Shown here piece after piece: positions 51,930-61,617 of a stretch of 61,982 nt of DNA. A program made the position numbers and the translations under genes. Each line of letters starts with the position of its first letter. Position 1 is the first letter of the stretch. The stretch lies in NCBI GenBank assembly GCA_003605175.1, contig QWDA01000015.1:1-61982 (forward strand), read 5' to 3'. Source of the stretch: Paracoccaceae bacterium (GTDB lineage: Bacteria; Pseudomonadota; Alphaproteobacteria; Rhodobacterales; Rhodobacteraceae). The notes beneath the pieces are model-generated. The model was not told the DNA's origin and did no database searches. It saw only the letters and a list, made by a program, of their open reading frames with translations.

Positions 51930-53156
51930 TCAGTGTCGCACCTCGCTTGCGGCGCCCGCACCGCCCTTCCTGTTCTGTCGTCGCCAATGCTCGGTGATGC
52001 GCCTGTACGCGCGTTCGGCCTGCTCAGCCTGGGCGCGGTCGGCTTGGCGGCGTTCCGTGATCCCGTATTCATAGGCGGCGCCCCGCGTCCCGGGTTTGGC
52101 GGCGTGACCGGCAGCGAGCTCGAGATTGCGAAGTTTTCGAGCCATGAGCAGGGGCCGTCCCCAGGCGTAGTCCTCGCCTTTCGTGAGCATGTGCCAGATC
52201 AGGACCGCGAGCTTGCGGGCGACCGCAACCGCCGCGACATGGGCACCGCGCCGGGCGCGCACGCGTTCGTAGAACGCCCGCATCGGGCCGGGGCTGCGCA
52301 TCGCCTGCCATGCGGCCTCGACCAGGAGGTGGCGGGCCTGGCTGCTGCCGCGCTTGGTGATCCGGCCGTGATGGGCACGCCCGTCGCCGGACTGCCGGAC
52401 GCTCGGGTTGAGGCCGAGATAGGCCACGAGCTTCTCCGGCGCGGCGAAGCGGTCGATCCTGCCGATTGCCGCCATCATCCCGACCGCCACGACCATGTCG
52501 ATTCCGGGGATCGTCATGAGCCGCCGCACGTTCGCGTCGTCGAGCGCGATGCCTGCGATATCGCGCTCGACGGCCTTCTGGGCCGCTGTCTGGCGGTCAT
52601 ATTCCTCGAGATGGCGCTCGATCGCGACATGTTCGTCCGCCGGCAGGACCTGTGCGCGGAGCCAGGCACGCCCCTTGCCGCCGAACAGGTCGGCATGCGG
52701 GCAGCGCGGCGCGAGATGCGCGTGCAGGATGGATTGCACGATGGCCTTGAGCCGCGCCCGGCTCTTCACCAGCTGCTTACGGCGCGTGACCTGCCGGCGC
52801 CGGGCCTGTGTTGGCGCGTCCGCAATCCACACTTCGGGCAGGAATCCGGCCGCGTAGAGCTTTGCCAGCACCCGGGCGTCGATCTTGTCGGTCTTGGTCT
52901 TGGCCCGAGCGATCAGATGCACCTGGAGCGGGTTGGCCACCGCCACCCGTGCAATCTTCGGCGCCAGGATGTCCAGGACCGCCGTCGCATTGCCGGTGCA
53001 CTCGACGACGACGTGATCCGTCGGCTGCAGGCTTTCCGCGAACGCCTCGAGCTGGTCCCGCGTCATCGCGATCCGTCCCAGCCGGCGGCAGACGCCGTCC
53101 TCGAGCGCCACCGCTTCGGCAAATGCCCGATGGATATCGAGCCCAATGATCCGCAT
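51930..53156 (-). CDS. IS110-family transposase, apparently intact
   Basis: A 408-residue DEDD transposase of the IS110 family. The N-terminal RuvC-like domain has MRIIGLDIHRAF (first Asp), VVECTGNATAV (Glu) and KTDKIDARVL (Asp). The C-terminal transposase_20 part has LMTIPGIDMVVAVGMMAAIG and SGDGRAHHGRITKRGSSQAR (shortened here), including the Ser nucleophile region. ATG 53156 follows GGAGGAGGGAGAT. No disruption is visible, so the element may be active. Such elements encode a guide RNA in a flanking non-coding end. Confidence 0.92.
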   Translation of the reverse strand: MRIIGLDIHRAFAEAVALEDGVCRRLGRIAMTRDQLEAFAESLQPTDHVVVECTGNATAVLDILAPKIARVAVANPLQVHLIARAKTKTDKIDARVLAKLYAAGFLPEVWIADAPTQARRRQVTRRKQLVKSRARLKAIVQSILHAHLAPRCPHADLFGGKGRAWLRAQVLPADEHVAIERHLEEYDRQTAAQKAVERDIAGIALDDANVRRLMTIPGIDMVVAVGMMAAIGRIDRFAAPEKLVAYLGLNPSVRQSGDGRAHHGRITKRGSSQARHLLVEAAWQAMRSPGPMRAFYERVRARRGAHVAAVAVARKLAVLIWHMLTKGEDYAWGRPLLMARKLRNLELAAGHAAKPGTRGAAYEYGITERRQADRAQAEQAERAYRRITEHWRRQNRKGGAGAASEVRH

Positions 53157-53405
53157 ATCTCCCTCCTCCGTTTTCGAAGCGGGAGCCGGCGGGCACGCGG
53201 CAACTACAGATCCGTGCTCTCGGCACATCCGGGCAAGCCGCAGGGGCGACCAATTAACGGAACGGGCTCTCGGCCCATGTTTTCAGATCGGTCTGCCCGC
53301 ACTCACGTGCTCCCGATGCCCCGCATCCCGGATGGCCGCATCATAGCATTGCTCAGACGCGACCGGCAGGATCCGAAGCACCGACCCCGATCATGCCGGA
53401 TAACG
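53157..53405. other. Non-coding end of the IS110 element and gap to tRNA-Ser
   Basis: No protein gene recognised. IS110-family elements carry a structured bridge RNA in a long non-coding end, which for an element in this orientation would lie upstream of the transposase, here. The sequence has several short complementary stretches, but I could not fold it with confidence. Confidence 0.4.
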
Positions 53406-53428
53406 GAAAAATCCGGCCGCAGCCGGAT
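53406..53428 (-). terminator. Intrinsic terminator of tRNA-Ser
   Basis: On the minus strand ATCCGGC-TGCG-GCCGGAT is a perfect 7-bp stem with a 4-base loop followed by a T-run, 27 bp after the tRNA 3' end. Confidence 0.75.
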
Positions 53429-53454
53429 CGGGAGAACGCTTTCGCAAGGGCAAG

Positions 53455-53544
53455 TGGCGGAGAGACAGGGATTCGAACCCTGGAGACAGTTTCCCGCCTA
53501 CACGCGTTCCAGGCGTGCGCCTTCGACCACTCGGCCACCTCTCC
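53455..53544 (-). tRNA. tRNA-Ser (anticodon GGA)
   Basis: A 90-nt class II tRNA on the minus strand. GGAGAGG pairs with the 3' CTCTCC, discriminator G then encoded CCA. The D arm is GGCCGAG. The anticodon loop CTGGAAC gives GGA, reading TCC/TCT. A long variable arm and the T loop TTCGAAT are present. Confidence 0.95.
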
Positions 53545-53606
53545 GGCGCGGTCATGTAGCCGCCCGGGCGGGTGCTGTGCAAGCCCTCTCGTTCGGCGCA
53601 GAAGCG

Positions 53607-56036
53607 TCAGTCGCCCTCTCCGCCGTTCCCGGGCTCGGGCGCGTCCTGCGGCTCGGGATCGGCGCGCTCCCGGGCGGCCGGGGCCGCAGGGGCGGCGGCG
53701 GCGGGCGGCGGCGGGCGCAGGGCATCGGGATTCCTGAGCCAGAGGTCGTATTGCGTGAAGGGGATCTCGATCCCCTCCTCCGCGAAGCGCTCGGCGATCC
53801 GATGCCGCACCTCGCTCTGCACCTCGACCAGCCGGTTCACGTCGCGCAGGATCATGCGGATCCGGAAATCGAGGCTCGAGGCGCCGAAGCCCATGAAATC
53901 TACACCCGGCTCGGGATAATGCGCGACCACCGGGTGCTCATGCGCGATCTCCATCAGGATTTCCTCGACCCTCCGCGTGTCGGTGCCGTAGGCCACGCCC
54001 ACCTCGACGATGGCCCGGCCGACGGCGCTGCCGCGGGTCCAGTTCGTCACCGTCCCCGAGATGAAATCGGCATTGGGCACGATCACGTCCTGCTTGTCGA
54101 AGGTCTCGATGGTGGTCGAGCGCACCGAGATCCGCTTGACGATCCCCATCTGGCCGCCGACCTCGATCCAGTCGCCCTCGCCGATCGGCCGCTCGATCAG
54201 GAGGATGATCCCCGCGACGAAGTTCTGGACGATGTTCTGCAGGCCGAAGCCGATCCCGAGCGAGAGGGCGCCGAAGACATAGGCCAGCGCGGTGAGGTCG
54301 ATCCCCGCCGAGGTGATGGCGAAGAGCGCGGCGAGGCCGATCCCCACATAGCCCACGAAGGAGGAGACCGCGTTGCGTGATCCGGCATCGAGCCGGGTCC
54401 GCGGCAGGACGGTGCTCTTGAGCGCGCTCTGGATGAACCGGGTGAGGCCGAAGCCGAGGGCGAAGACCGCCACCACGGTGATCACCACGCTGGGGGTCAG
54501 GCGCACACCGCCCAGGGTGACGCCTTCGGCGAAGCGGGCAAAGATCTCGCTCAGCTGTTCGGGGCGCATTCCCCAGACCAGCGCGAGAAGCGGCATTGCA
54601 CCGATCAGGAGCGCGAAATTGACCAGGACCGGAACCAGCCCGTCCGAGGCCTTCTCGATCTCGCTGCCGATCGCCCAGGCGTAGAGATCGCGAATCGGCC
54701 ATTGCAGCGCGATGAACACCCCGACCAGCCAGAGCGTGGTCGCGGTAGGCATGACGATCGCCCGGGCGAGCGCGGCATAGCCCGCCACCGAGGCCAGCAG
54801 GCCGACCACGGCCGCGACGGCGAGCGCCCGCCACAGGAGCCCCGCGAGCAGGAGCGCGAAGCCCGGCGCCTCCTCGCCCGGCGCCGCGGCCCTGACCGCG
54901 CGCCTGAGTTGCCGGCTCAGCCGCCAGTAGCCATAGGCGAGAAGCGCGATGACCGGCAGCGTGATCACCGCCCCGGCCGGCGGCTCGACGGCGTCGAGCC
55001 CGGTCAGCGCATCGGTGAAATGCGAGAGCCCCGAAAAGGTGCCGATCAGGATCACCGTGCGGCGCAGGCCCCGCTTGGTGGCGTCGTCGAAGCCGAACAG
55101 CGTCGGCAGCGTCGGGTCGAGCGGGAACACCCGGTTCGCGAGCCAGAGCGCGCCGTAGACCGTCACCACGATGCGGGTGACGCCCTGCAGGAGCGCGGTG
55201 CCGTCGTGCCCGGCAAGGCGCAGGGACAGGATCGCGGCGGTCAGCAGCACGATGCCGCCCACCGGGACGAGCACCTGCGTGACCGAGACCAGGAATCCCA
55301 CCGCCATCCGGCCATGGCCCCGGCGCGATTGCACCAGGTCGGTCAGGAGCGTCATCCAGCCCCGCCCGCGCGCCAGGAGGAGGAGCGCCGCGGCGACGAG
55401 GCCCAGGGTCACCGGAGCGCGGCGCAGGATCTCGTGCCGCTGCTCCTCCGAGGCATGGGCAGCGGCGATCTCGCCGCGAACGGTGTCGGCCACATCGATC
55501 ACCGCCTGCGCGGCAGCGGGCCAGTTCGCCGGGTTGATCGGGGCCGGGACACGTTCCAGAAGCGCCTCGGTCTGGCGCGTGCGCACCCGGTCGTCTATGG
55601 CCGCGATGATGCCGTTGGCGCGCTTGTAGGCCTCCTGCGCGCGAATCTGCGGCGCCTCGGCCTCCTTGAGCTGCTTGGTCAGCGCCTGCCGGCGCGCGGC
55701 GATGTCCTCGGGCTCGGTTTCGCCCGCCGACGTGTCGGGCGCGGCGCCGAGCGCGTCGATCTGCGCTTTCAGCGTGGCGACCCGGTCCTTGTTGAGGTTC
55801 TCGGCATCGAGGAACTTCGCGCGCCAGGCCGCGACGGCTTCGCGCTCGAGGATCAGCGCCGAAGTCGTGCTGTCCCCGTCGCTCAGCGCCGCCTCGGCCT
55901 CCTGCGCGGCCTTGTCCCAGGCGTCGTAGTCGGGCGCCTTGGCATCGGAGGACTGGGCCATCGCCCCGGTCCCCGCGAGCACGGCAAGGACGACCGCAAG
56001 AAGCGCGGCCCACCGACGAAGCGCGGAAAGGCCCAT
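53607..56036 (-). CDS. Mechanosensitive channel of the MscS family with DUF3772 domain
   Basis: An 809-residue membrane protein. The signal peptide ends near AMA (residue about 27). A periplasmic coiled-coil DUF3772-type domain lies at about 30-200, then many helices (about 205-600). The MscS core has the pore-lining helix in [20 protein letters not shown] and the beta domain block [20 protein letters not shown], typical of large MscK/YjeP-like channels. A proline/alanine-rich acidic tail follows. It starts at the cysK stop (TGATG overlap). Likely role: release of solutes on hypo-osmotic shock. Confidence 0.9.
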   Translation of the reverse strand: MGLSALRRWAALLAVVLAVLAGTGAMAQSSDAKAPDYDAWDKAAQEAEAALSDGDSTTSALILEREAVAAWRAKFLDAENLNKDRVATLKAQIDALGAAPDTSAGETEPEDIAARRQALTKQLKEAEAPQIRAQEAYKRANGIIAAIDDRVRTRQTEALLERVPAPINPANWPAAAQAVIDVADTVRGEIAAAHASEEQRHEILRRAPVTLGLVAAALLLLARGRGWMTLLTDLVQSRRGHGRMAVGFLVSVTQVLVPVGGIVLLTAAILSLRLAGHDGTALLQGVTRIVVTVYGALWLANRVFPLDPTLPTLFGFDDATKRGLRRTVILIGTFSGLSHFTDALTGLDAVEPPAGAVITLPVIALLAYGYWRLSRQLRRAVRAAAPGEEAPGFALLLAGLLWRALAVAAVVGLLASVAGYAALARAIVMPTATTLWLVGVFIALQWPIRDLYAWAIGSEIEKASDGLVPVLVNFALLIGAMPLLALVWGMRPEQLSEIFARFAEGVTLGGVRLTPSVVITVVAVFALGFGLTRFIQSALKSTVLPRTRLDAGSRNAVSSFVGYVGIGLAALFAITSAGIDLTALAYVFGALSLGIGFGLQNIVQNFVAGIILLIERPIGEGDWIEVGGQMGIVKRISVRSTTIETFDKQDVIVPNADFISGTVTNWTRGSAVGRAIVEVGVAYGTDTRRVEEILMEIAHEHPVVAHYPEPGVDFMGFGASSLDFRIRMILRDVNRLVEVQSEVRHRIAERFAEEGIEIPFTQYDLWLRNPDALRPPPPAAAAPAAPAARERADPEPQDAPEPGNGGEGD

Positions 56037-57067
56037 CAGTCTTCGTAGACTTCGGGCAGGATCCGCCCGTCATCGGCGAGCCAGGACGGCACCGGCAGCT
56101 TCTTCTCGCGCAGGAACGCCGGGTTGAAGAGCTTGGACTGGTAGCGCGTGCCGTAATCGCAGAGCACCGTGACGATGGTGTGGCCCGGCCCCAGGTCGCG
56201 GGCGAGCCGGATCGCGCCGGCGATGTTGATGCCCGAGGAGCCGCCGAGGCAGAGCCCCTCGTCGGCGAGCAGATCGAAGATCAGCGGCAGCGCCTCGGAA
56301 TCGGGGATCTTGTAACTGAAATCGGGCCGGAACCCCCTGAGATTCGCGGTCTCGCGGGCATTGCCGATGCCTTCGGTGATCGAGGTGCCGGGCGCGTCGA
56401 ACCCGCCGGTGGTATAGAAATCATGGATCGCCGAGCCCTCCGGATCGGCCAGGGCGATCTTCACGCCTTTGGGCTGCAGCGCCATGCCCACCCCCGCGAG
56501 CGTGCCGCCCGTGCCGACCGAGCAGCAGAAGCCCGCAACCTTCCCGCCGGTCTCGTCCCAGATCTCCGGGCCGGTGCCCTCGATATGGGATTGCCGGTTC
56601 GCCACGTTGTCGAACTGGTTCGCCCAGATCGCGCCGTTCGGTTCGGACTGGTTCAGCCGCGCGGCCAGGCGCTCGGAATAGCGCACATAGTTGTTCGGGT
56701 TCTTGTAGGGCACCGCCGGGACCTGCACGAGCTCGGCCCCCGCCAGCCGCAGCATGTCCTTCTTTTCCTGGCTCTGGGTCTCGGGAATCACGATCACCGT
56801 CTTGAACCCGAGCGAGGCGCCCACCAGCGCGAGGCCGATACCGGTATTGCCGGCCGTCCCCTCGACGATGGTGCCGCCCGGCTGGAGCCGCCCCGAGGCC
56901 ACCGCGTCGCGGATGATCCAGAGCGCGGCACGGTCCTTCACCGACTGGCCCGGGTTCATGAACTCCGCCTTGCCGAGAATCTCGCAGCCGGTTGCCTCCG
57001 ACGCGGCGTGAAGCCGGATCAGGGGCGTGTTGCCAACCGTATCGGACAAGGATGCGCGGATCGTCAT
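56036..57067 (-). CDS. cysK: Cysteine synthase A
   Basis: A 343-residue PLP enzyme making cysteine from O-acetylserine and sulfide. PLP lysine is Lys44 in NPGQSVKDRAAL. The phosphate-binding loop is in SVGTGGTLAG and the substrate loop in EGTAGNTGIGLA. It is slightly longer at the C-terminus than most CysK. It follows trgB by 51 bp. In R. sphaeroides cysK is among the loci contributing to tellurite resistance along with trgAB, matching this arrangement. Confidence 0.95.
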   Translation of the reverse strand: MTIRASLSDTVGNTPLIRLHAASEATGCEILGKAEFMNPGQSVKDRAALWIIRDAVASGRLQPGGTIVEGTAGNTGIGLALVGASLGFKTVIVIPETQSQEKKDMLRLAGAELVQVPAVPYKNPNNYVRYSERLAARLNQSEPNGAIWANQFDNVANRQSHIEGTGPEIWDETGGKVAGFCCSVGTGGTLAGVGMALQPKGVKIALADPEGSAIHDFYTTGGFDAPGTSITEGIGNARETANLRGFRPDFSYKIPDSEALPLIFDLLADEGLCLGGSSGINIAGAIRLARDLGPGHTIVTVLCDYGTRYQSKLFNPAFLREKKLPVPSWLADDGRILPEVYED

Positions 57068-57118
57068 GCGGAACTCCCCCTGGGCCTGACGCCTCTCTAG
57101 GACGCCGCTGGCCGAGAC

Positions 57119-58249
57119 TCAAGCAAGCCCGCGCAAGCGCCCGCGGTTCGCTGCCAGCCAATAGGCGGTGAGGAGGAGCGGCCCGGTCTCCGCCTCGCCC
57201 GAGGCGACAAGCTCCATGAAACCGTCGAACGAGACCAGATGCCCCCGGATGTCCTCGTTCTCGCCCGCGAGCCCGCCGATCACCGCCGCCCCGTCGGGCA
57301 GGTCGGCGATGCCCACATAGGAGACCAGCCACTCGGTCACCGCCCCGGGCGACGGATAGTAGCGACCGATCTCGTGAAGCTCGGTCACCGCGATCCGCGC
57401 CTCCTCCACCGCCTCGCGCCGCGCCGCCGCCTCCGGCGTCTCGCCCGGGTCGATCCGCCCCGCCACCGGCTCCAGCGCCCAGGGCGCCGGATCGCCCCTC
57501 AGATGCGGGCCGATGCGGAACTGCTCGATCAGCAGCACCCGGTCCCGCACCGGATCGTAGGGCACCACCGTCACCGCGTCGCCCATCAGGAAGGCCGCGC
57601 GGCGCACCGGCGGGCTCATCCCGCCCGCGAAGGTCGGAAAGCGCAGGTCGCATTCGCTGACCGCGAAGAACTCGGTATAGGGCCGCACTTCCGCGATCAT
57701 CTCGATCCGGTCGCCGCGCATCCCGGTGCGCAGCGCCACAGGGGCCGCCTCCGCCGCCGCGCGGACCGCGGAATGGGCGCGGACCAGCATCGTCGGATAG
57801 CGCGCCCTGACCTCCTCAGGTGTCATCCGCCCGAAAAGCGCCATCACCTCGCGCGCGGCGATCACCGTGGCCGCGCCATGCGCCGCCTGCCAATCCGCGA
57901 GCAACCAGGGACCGGCGGCGGGCGGTTGCCCTTCGGTCGGAAAATAGAGCTCGGCGGCGCGGGGCCCCGCCCCGGTCGCCACCGTCACCGCCCGAAGCGC
58001 GTAGTGATAGGCGCCTTCGTAGAAATCGAGCCGCGCCCGGTCGGCCCCGGTCACGTCTTCGAGCAGCACGCCTTCGGCCTCCGCTCCCGCCTCCGGGCGG
58101 ATCGTCGGATAGCTCTCGCCCGCGACAGCCCGCACCGCATGGCCGGACAGCCGCGCCGGCGTCACGCGCCCCGGACGGCCCAGAACTGCCTCGAGAAGCG
58201 GAACATGCAGAAGCGTCCCGTAAAGAAACAGCGCTCCGTCAGCGGTCAT
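57119..58249 (-). CDS. trgB: TrgB-like protein: gamma-glutamylcyclotransferase-like domain fused to Nudix hydrolase
   Basis: A 376-residue two-domain protein. The first 140 residues are GGCT-like (LFLYGTLLHVPLLEAVLGRP, DFYEGAYHY with the catalytic Glu). The second half is an ADP-ribose-pyrophosphatase-type Nudix domain, with the box GRIDPGETPEAAARREAVEE around 265-284; the glycine after EE is replaced (EARI). Such fusions are annotated TrgB. Its start overlaps trgA by four bases. The biochemical link to tellurite is not known; it may act on nucleotide-sugar or glutathione breakdown products. Confidence 0.88.
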   Translation of the reverse strand: MTADGALFLYGTLLHVPLLEAVLGRPGRVTPARLSGHAVRAVAGESYPTIRPEAGAEAEGVLLEDVTGADRARLDFYEGAYHYALRAVTVATGAGPRAAELYFPTEGQPPAAGPWLLADWQAAHGAATVIAAREVMALFGRMTPEEVRARYPTMLVRAHSAVRAAAEAAPVALRTGMRGDRIEMIAEVRPYTEFFAVSECDLRFPTFAGGMSPPVRRAAFLMGDAVTVVPYDPVRDRVLLIEQFRIGPHLRGDPAPWALEPVAGRIDPGETPEAAARREAVEEARIAVTELHEIGRYYPSPGAVTEWLVSYVGIADLPDGAAVIGGLAGENEDIRGHLVSFDGFMELVASGEAETGPLLLTAYWLAANRGRLRGLA

Positions 58250-58689
58250 GACCAGCGGCGCGAGAAGAACTCCGTGACCATCGCGCAGATGAAACTGCCG
58301 ATCACCATCGAGCCGATAATCGCCGGCACCACGATAAGGGCCGCGTAATCGAGCATGATGTCCGACATGGCGACCAACGCCTCGACCGGGCCATCATAGC
58401 GCCCCCGGACCGCGAACTTGATCATCTGGTAGCCGGACCAGATCAGCAGGCTCCAGAAGGTGACCGCAAACACCGTGGTCAGGCCGAAGCCCGTGGCGGG
58501 CACGAAGCCCTGCCCCGCGTTCGACCCCATGACCTGCCAGCCCATCACCGCACCGATCAGCGCGTTGACCGGCGAGAGCCACGACGCACCCGCGCCCTCG
58601 CCCGGAAGCAGCAACTTGATCTGCTCGGACACGTAATAGGAAAGCGCCGCGAACAAAATGGCGCCGATCAGCTTACCAGCGGTTGGCAT
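58246..58689 (-). CDS. trgA: TrgA-family membrane protein
   Basis: A 147-residue inner-membrane protein with four hydrophobic segments (about residues 5-25, 38-55, 65-88 and 110-135). MPTAGKLIGAILFAALSYYV is the TrgA-type start. The family is nearly confined to Rhodobacteraceae and was identified as a tellurite-resistance determinant in R. sphaeroides. It overlaps trgB and starts three bases after the cfa-like stop, so phr/cfa and trg genes may be one transcript. Confidence 0.88.
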   Translation of the reverse strand: MPTAGKLIGAILFAALSYYVSEQIKLLLPGEGAGASWLSPVNALIGAVMGWQVMGSNAGQGFVPATGFGLTTVFAVTFWSLLIWSGYQMIKFAVRGRYDGPVEALVAMSDIMLDYAALIVVPAIIGSMVIGSFICAMVTEFFSRRWS

Positions 58690-58692
58690 GGA

Positions 58693-59904
58693 TCAGGCTG
58701 GCCTTCTCACCGTAATTTGCGTGACGTCACAATTACGGGCTTGGAAGGCGCTGGCGCAAGAGGTGAGGTACATGTTCCACATGCGCCGGAACCGGTCGTC
58801 GAAACCGAGCGCGGAGATTTCCGCCCAGCGCGCATTGAACGCCTTGTGCCAACGCCGCAGCGTCAGGCTGTAGCTTTCGGCGAACTCGAAAGTCTGAGCC
58901 AGGTCGAGCCCGGCCCGTCGGATCTCGGCGCTCAGCGTCGAGGGCGATGGAAGCATGCCGCCGGGAAAGATGAATTTCTGTATGAAATCAACACCTTTTC
59001 GGTAGGCGCTCCAGCGCCGGTCCGGTACCGTGATGATTTGCAGCACCGCCGCGCGCCCGGGCTTCAGACAGCCCCGCAGCGTGTTGAAATAGACCGGCCA
59101 GTAGCGCTCGCCCACCGCCTCGAACATCTCGATCGAGGCGACTCCGTCATACGTGCCTTTTTCGTCACGGTAGTCCTGCAATCTGATCTCGACCCGGTCC
59201 GACAGCCCGGCCCGGTCGATCCTGTCACGCGCATACTCGCGCTGCTCGCGGCTGATCGTCAGCCCGGTGACCCTCAGGCCGCGTTTCGCCGCGGCGTATT
59301 CCGCAAAACCGCCCCAACCGCAGCCGATCTCCAGCAGGTGGTCTCCCGGCCGTGCACCGATCCGGTCGATCATCGCGGCGTATTTGCGCTCCTGCGCCGC
59401 CTCGAGACTCTCCTGCCCGGTCTCGAAGATCGCCGAGGAGTAGGTCATCGTCTCGTCCAGCCAAAGCCGGTAGAACGCGTTGCCCAGATCGTAATGGTGG
59501 GAAATGTTCCGGGGCGCCTGCCATGTGCTGTTCGACTTCAGCCGAAAGCGCAACCGCTCATAGGCGCGGACGAGTCCCAGCCCGGGGAAGGCATTGTAGA
59601 TCGCGTCATTCCCCTGGTTCAGCAGGTCGAGAAAGGCCTGCAGATCCGGGCTCGACCACCAGCCGTCGATATAGGCCTCGGCAAAGCCGAGATCCCCTTC
59701 CCGCACCAGCCGCGCAAAGCTGTCGGGATGGTGGATCCGCAACTCCGCCACCGGCCCCAGCCGCGCGCCCTTGAGCCGGAATCGCCGACCATCCTCCAGA
59801 ACGATGTCGAGCCGTCCCGAGGCCAGCTTTCGCCCCATCTCGAAGACCCGCGCGAAATACCGAGGCAGATCCGCCTGCCCCGTCACCGACGTGAGTACCG
59901 CCAT
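58693..59904 (-). CDS. cfa: Cyclopropane-fatty-acyl-phospholipid synthase family methyltransferase
   Basis: A 403-residue SAM-dependent enzyme acting on unsaturated phospholipid chains. The N-terminal domain includes EAYIDGWWSSPDLQAFLDLL (shortened), and ISHHYDLGNAFYRLWLDETM is the family signature. The SAM loop is LEIGCGWGGFAEYA, with IEMFEAVGERYWPVYF and the C-terminal FAESYSLTLRRWHKAF following. ATG 59904 is preferred; an in-frame start 15 codons earlier lacks the domain start. It follows phr and precedes trgA, a typical stress-response grouping. Confidence 0.92.
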   Translation of the reverse strand: MAVLTSVTGQADLPRYFARVFEMGRKLASGRLDIVLEDGRRFRLKGARLGPVAELRIHHPDSFARLVREGDLGFAEAYIDGWWSSPDLQAFLDLLNQGNDAIYNAFPGLGLVRAYERLRFRLKSNSTWQAPRNISHHYDLGNAFYRLWLDETMTYSSAIFETGQESLEAAQERKYAAMIDRIGARPGDHLLEIGCGWGGFAEYAAAKRGLRVTGLTISREQREYARDRIDRAGLSDRVEIRLQDYRDEKGTYDGVASIEMFEAVGERYWPVYFNTLRGCLKPGRAAVLQIITVPDRRWSAYRKGVDFIQKFIFPGGMLPSPSTLSAEIRRAGLDLAQTFEFAESYSLTLRRWHKAFNARWAEISALGFDDRFRRMWNMYLTSCASAFQARNCDVTQITVRRPA

Positions 59905-59972
59905 CCCGCTCCCCCCACGCCCAAGGCTAACCTGCGCTGTGCCCTCCAAACAACTGGCAATGAGCGGTTTCT

Positions 59973-61400
59973 TCAGAAATCCCGCGCTTCATAGGCCGCA
60001 AGCGCCCGCTTCCGCCCCGCCTCGGCGGTGACCACCGGCTCCGGATAGGCGTCGTCCGGCGACAGCCCCCAGCATTCCGGCACCGCGTCGAAATAGGCGA
60101 GCGCGTCGGCCGAGGGCCGCGCCGCGCCCTCGGCGATCCAGCGCCCGGCATAGGCGCCGTCCGGATCGAACTTTCCGAGCTGCGTCACCGGGTTGAACAC
60201 CCGGAAATAGGGCGCGGCATCGGGGCCCGAACCGGCGCACCATTGCCAGCCCATCGCGTTCGCCGCCGGATCCCAGTCGGCCAGGCAGTCGGCGAACCAT
60301 TCCAATCCTGTTTTCCAATGACACATCAGGTGCTTGGTCAGATAACTTGCGACGATCATCCGGGCGCGGTTGTGCATGTGGCCGGTCACGAACATCTCGC
60401 GCATCGCCGCATCGACGAAGCGGATTCCGGTGCGACCCCGCGTCCAGGCGCGTATCTCCGGGCGGCGCCGATCCTCGTTCCAGGGAAACCTGTCCCAAGC
60501 CTCGCGCCAGTTCTCCGAGACGATCCGGGGCGTGTGATAGACGAGGTGATAGGCGAATTCGCGCCAGGCAAGCTCCCTCAGGAACGCCTCGGCCCCCGCC
60601 TTGCCCTCCTCCAGCGCCCGCATCCCCGCCAGCCAGCAGGTCCGCGCCGAGATCTCGCCATGGGTCAGGTTCTCCGAGAGCCGCGAGGTGCCCGCCACCC
60701 CCGGGAAATCGCGCCGCGTCCTGTAACCGGCGATCCGGTGCTCGGTGAAATCGGCCAGCCGCCCGGCCGCCGCGTCCTCGCCGACATTCAGATGCGGGCG
60801 CACCACCGCCGCGCCGCGCCGCATCGGCCCGGCAAGGGCCCAGTCGGCGGGGTCCGCGCTCTGCGGCCAGGCGGCAGGCGGGCGCAAGGCGCGCACCGGC
60901 TTCAGCGGCGCGCCCGGATCGCGGCCGCCCACCGACTTCCGGAACGGCGTGTAAACCCTGTAAAACCCGCCGGAATTCGCTTCTATCTCCCAGGGTTCGA
61001 ACAGAACATGCCCGGGATGGCTCCGCACCTCGACCCCGTCCGCCTGCAACCCCGCCTCGACCGCCCTGTCGCGCGCCAGGCTGTCGGGATCGTAGAGCCG
61101 TCCCCAGCAGACCGCCCCGGCCCCGGTTTCGCGGACCAGGGCGCGCAACACGTCCAGCGCCCTGCCTCGGCGGAACACCAGCCGCGATCCGACCCTCTCC
61201 AGCGCCGCGCCGAAGGCCTCCGCTCCGAGACCGAGCCGCCATCTCGGGCAGGCGCCATGGCGCTCGGCCACCTCGTCGAGCACGAAGACCGGGATCACCG
61301 GACGGCCGCTTTCGGCCGCCCAGGTCAGGGCCGGGTTATCGCCCAGCCGGAAATCCCGCCGGGTCCAGTAGAGGATGGGTGTCGCCTGATCGCCTGTCAC
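59973..61400 (-). CDS. phr: Deoxyribodipyrimidine photolyase
   Basis: A 475-residue class I CPD photolyase with an N-terminal antenna domain (LYWTRRDFRLGDNPAL) and a C-terminal FAD domain. The latter has LTHGEISARTCW, LRELAWREFAYHLVYH, the FAD/DNA-binding TGHMHNRARMIVASYLTKHL (shortened) and DWDPAANAMGWQWCAGSG. It repairs UV-induced pyrimidine dimers using light. It starts with GTG at 61400, preceded by CAGGAGTGTT. A 21-bp palindrome sits just upstream. Confidence 0.95.
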   Translation of the reverse strand: MTGDQATPILYWTRRDFRLGDNPALTWAAESGRPVIPVFVLDEVAERHGACPRWRLGLGAEAFGAALERVGSRLVFRRGRALDVLRALVRETGAGAVCWGRLYDPDSLARDRAVEAGLQADGVEVRSHPGHVLFEPWEIEANSGGFYRVYTPFRKSVGGRDPGAPLKPVRALRPPAAWPQSADPADWALAGPMRRGAAVVRPHLNVGEDAAAGRLADFTEHRIAGYRTRRDFPGVAGTSRLSENLTHGEISARTCWLAGMRALEEGKAGAEAFLRELAWREFAYHLVYHTPRIVSENWREAWDRFPWNEDRRRPEIRAWTRGRTGIRFVDAAMREMFVTGHMHNRARMIVASYLTKHLMCHWKTGLEWFADCLADWDPAANAMGWQWCAGSGPDAAPYFRVFNPVTQLGKFDPDGAYAGRWIAEGAARPSADALAYFDAVPECWGLSPDDAYPEPVVTAEAGRKRALAAYEARDF

Positions 61401-61407
61401 AACACTC

Positions 61408-61428
61408 CTGATCTAGCGCGCTAATCAG
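61408..61428. promoter_or_regulatory. Palindrome directly upstream of phr
   Basis: CTGAT-C-TAGCGCGCTA-ATCAG, with a 10-bp perfect core and matching 5-bp flanks offset by one base, lies within 28 bp of the phr start and overlaps its ribosome-binding region. Could be an operator or an mRNA hairpin. Confidence 0.5.
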
Positions 61429-61617
61429 CCGGTCAACCTCTGCCCCGGCCGTATGGTGCACGCAACGCCGCCCCAGGACGCGGATCGCCCGATCGCCTCC
61501 GGGGTGGCCGGGAGCCACCGGCATCGCGATGCATCGCGGCGCCCCGAGGCCGCGAAGATCAACGGCAGGAAACCGCCCCGCCTTGCCCGATCCGGCCCGG
61601 CCTCCGGGGCCGCCCCC

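Noticed and set aside
51822-54380. 852-codon open frame on the plus strand
   Set aside because: Runs antisense through the IS110 transposase, across the tRNA-Ser and into the MscS gene; it cannot be a real gene.
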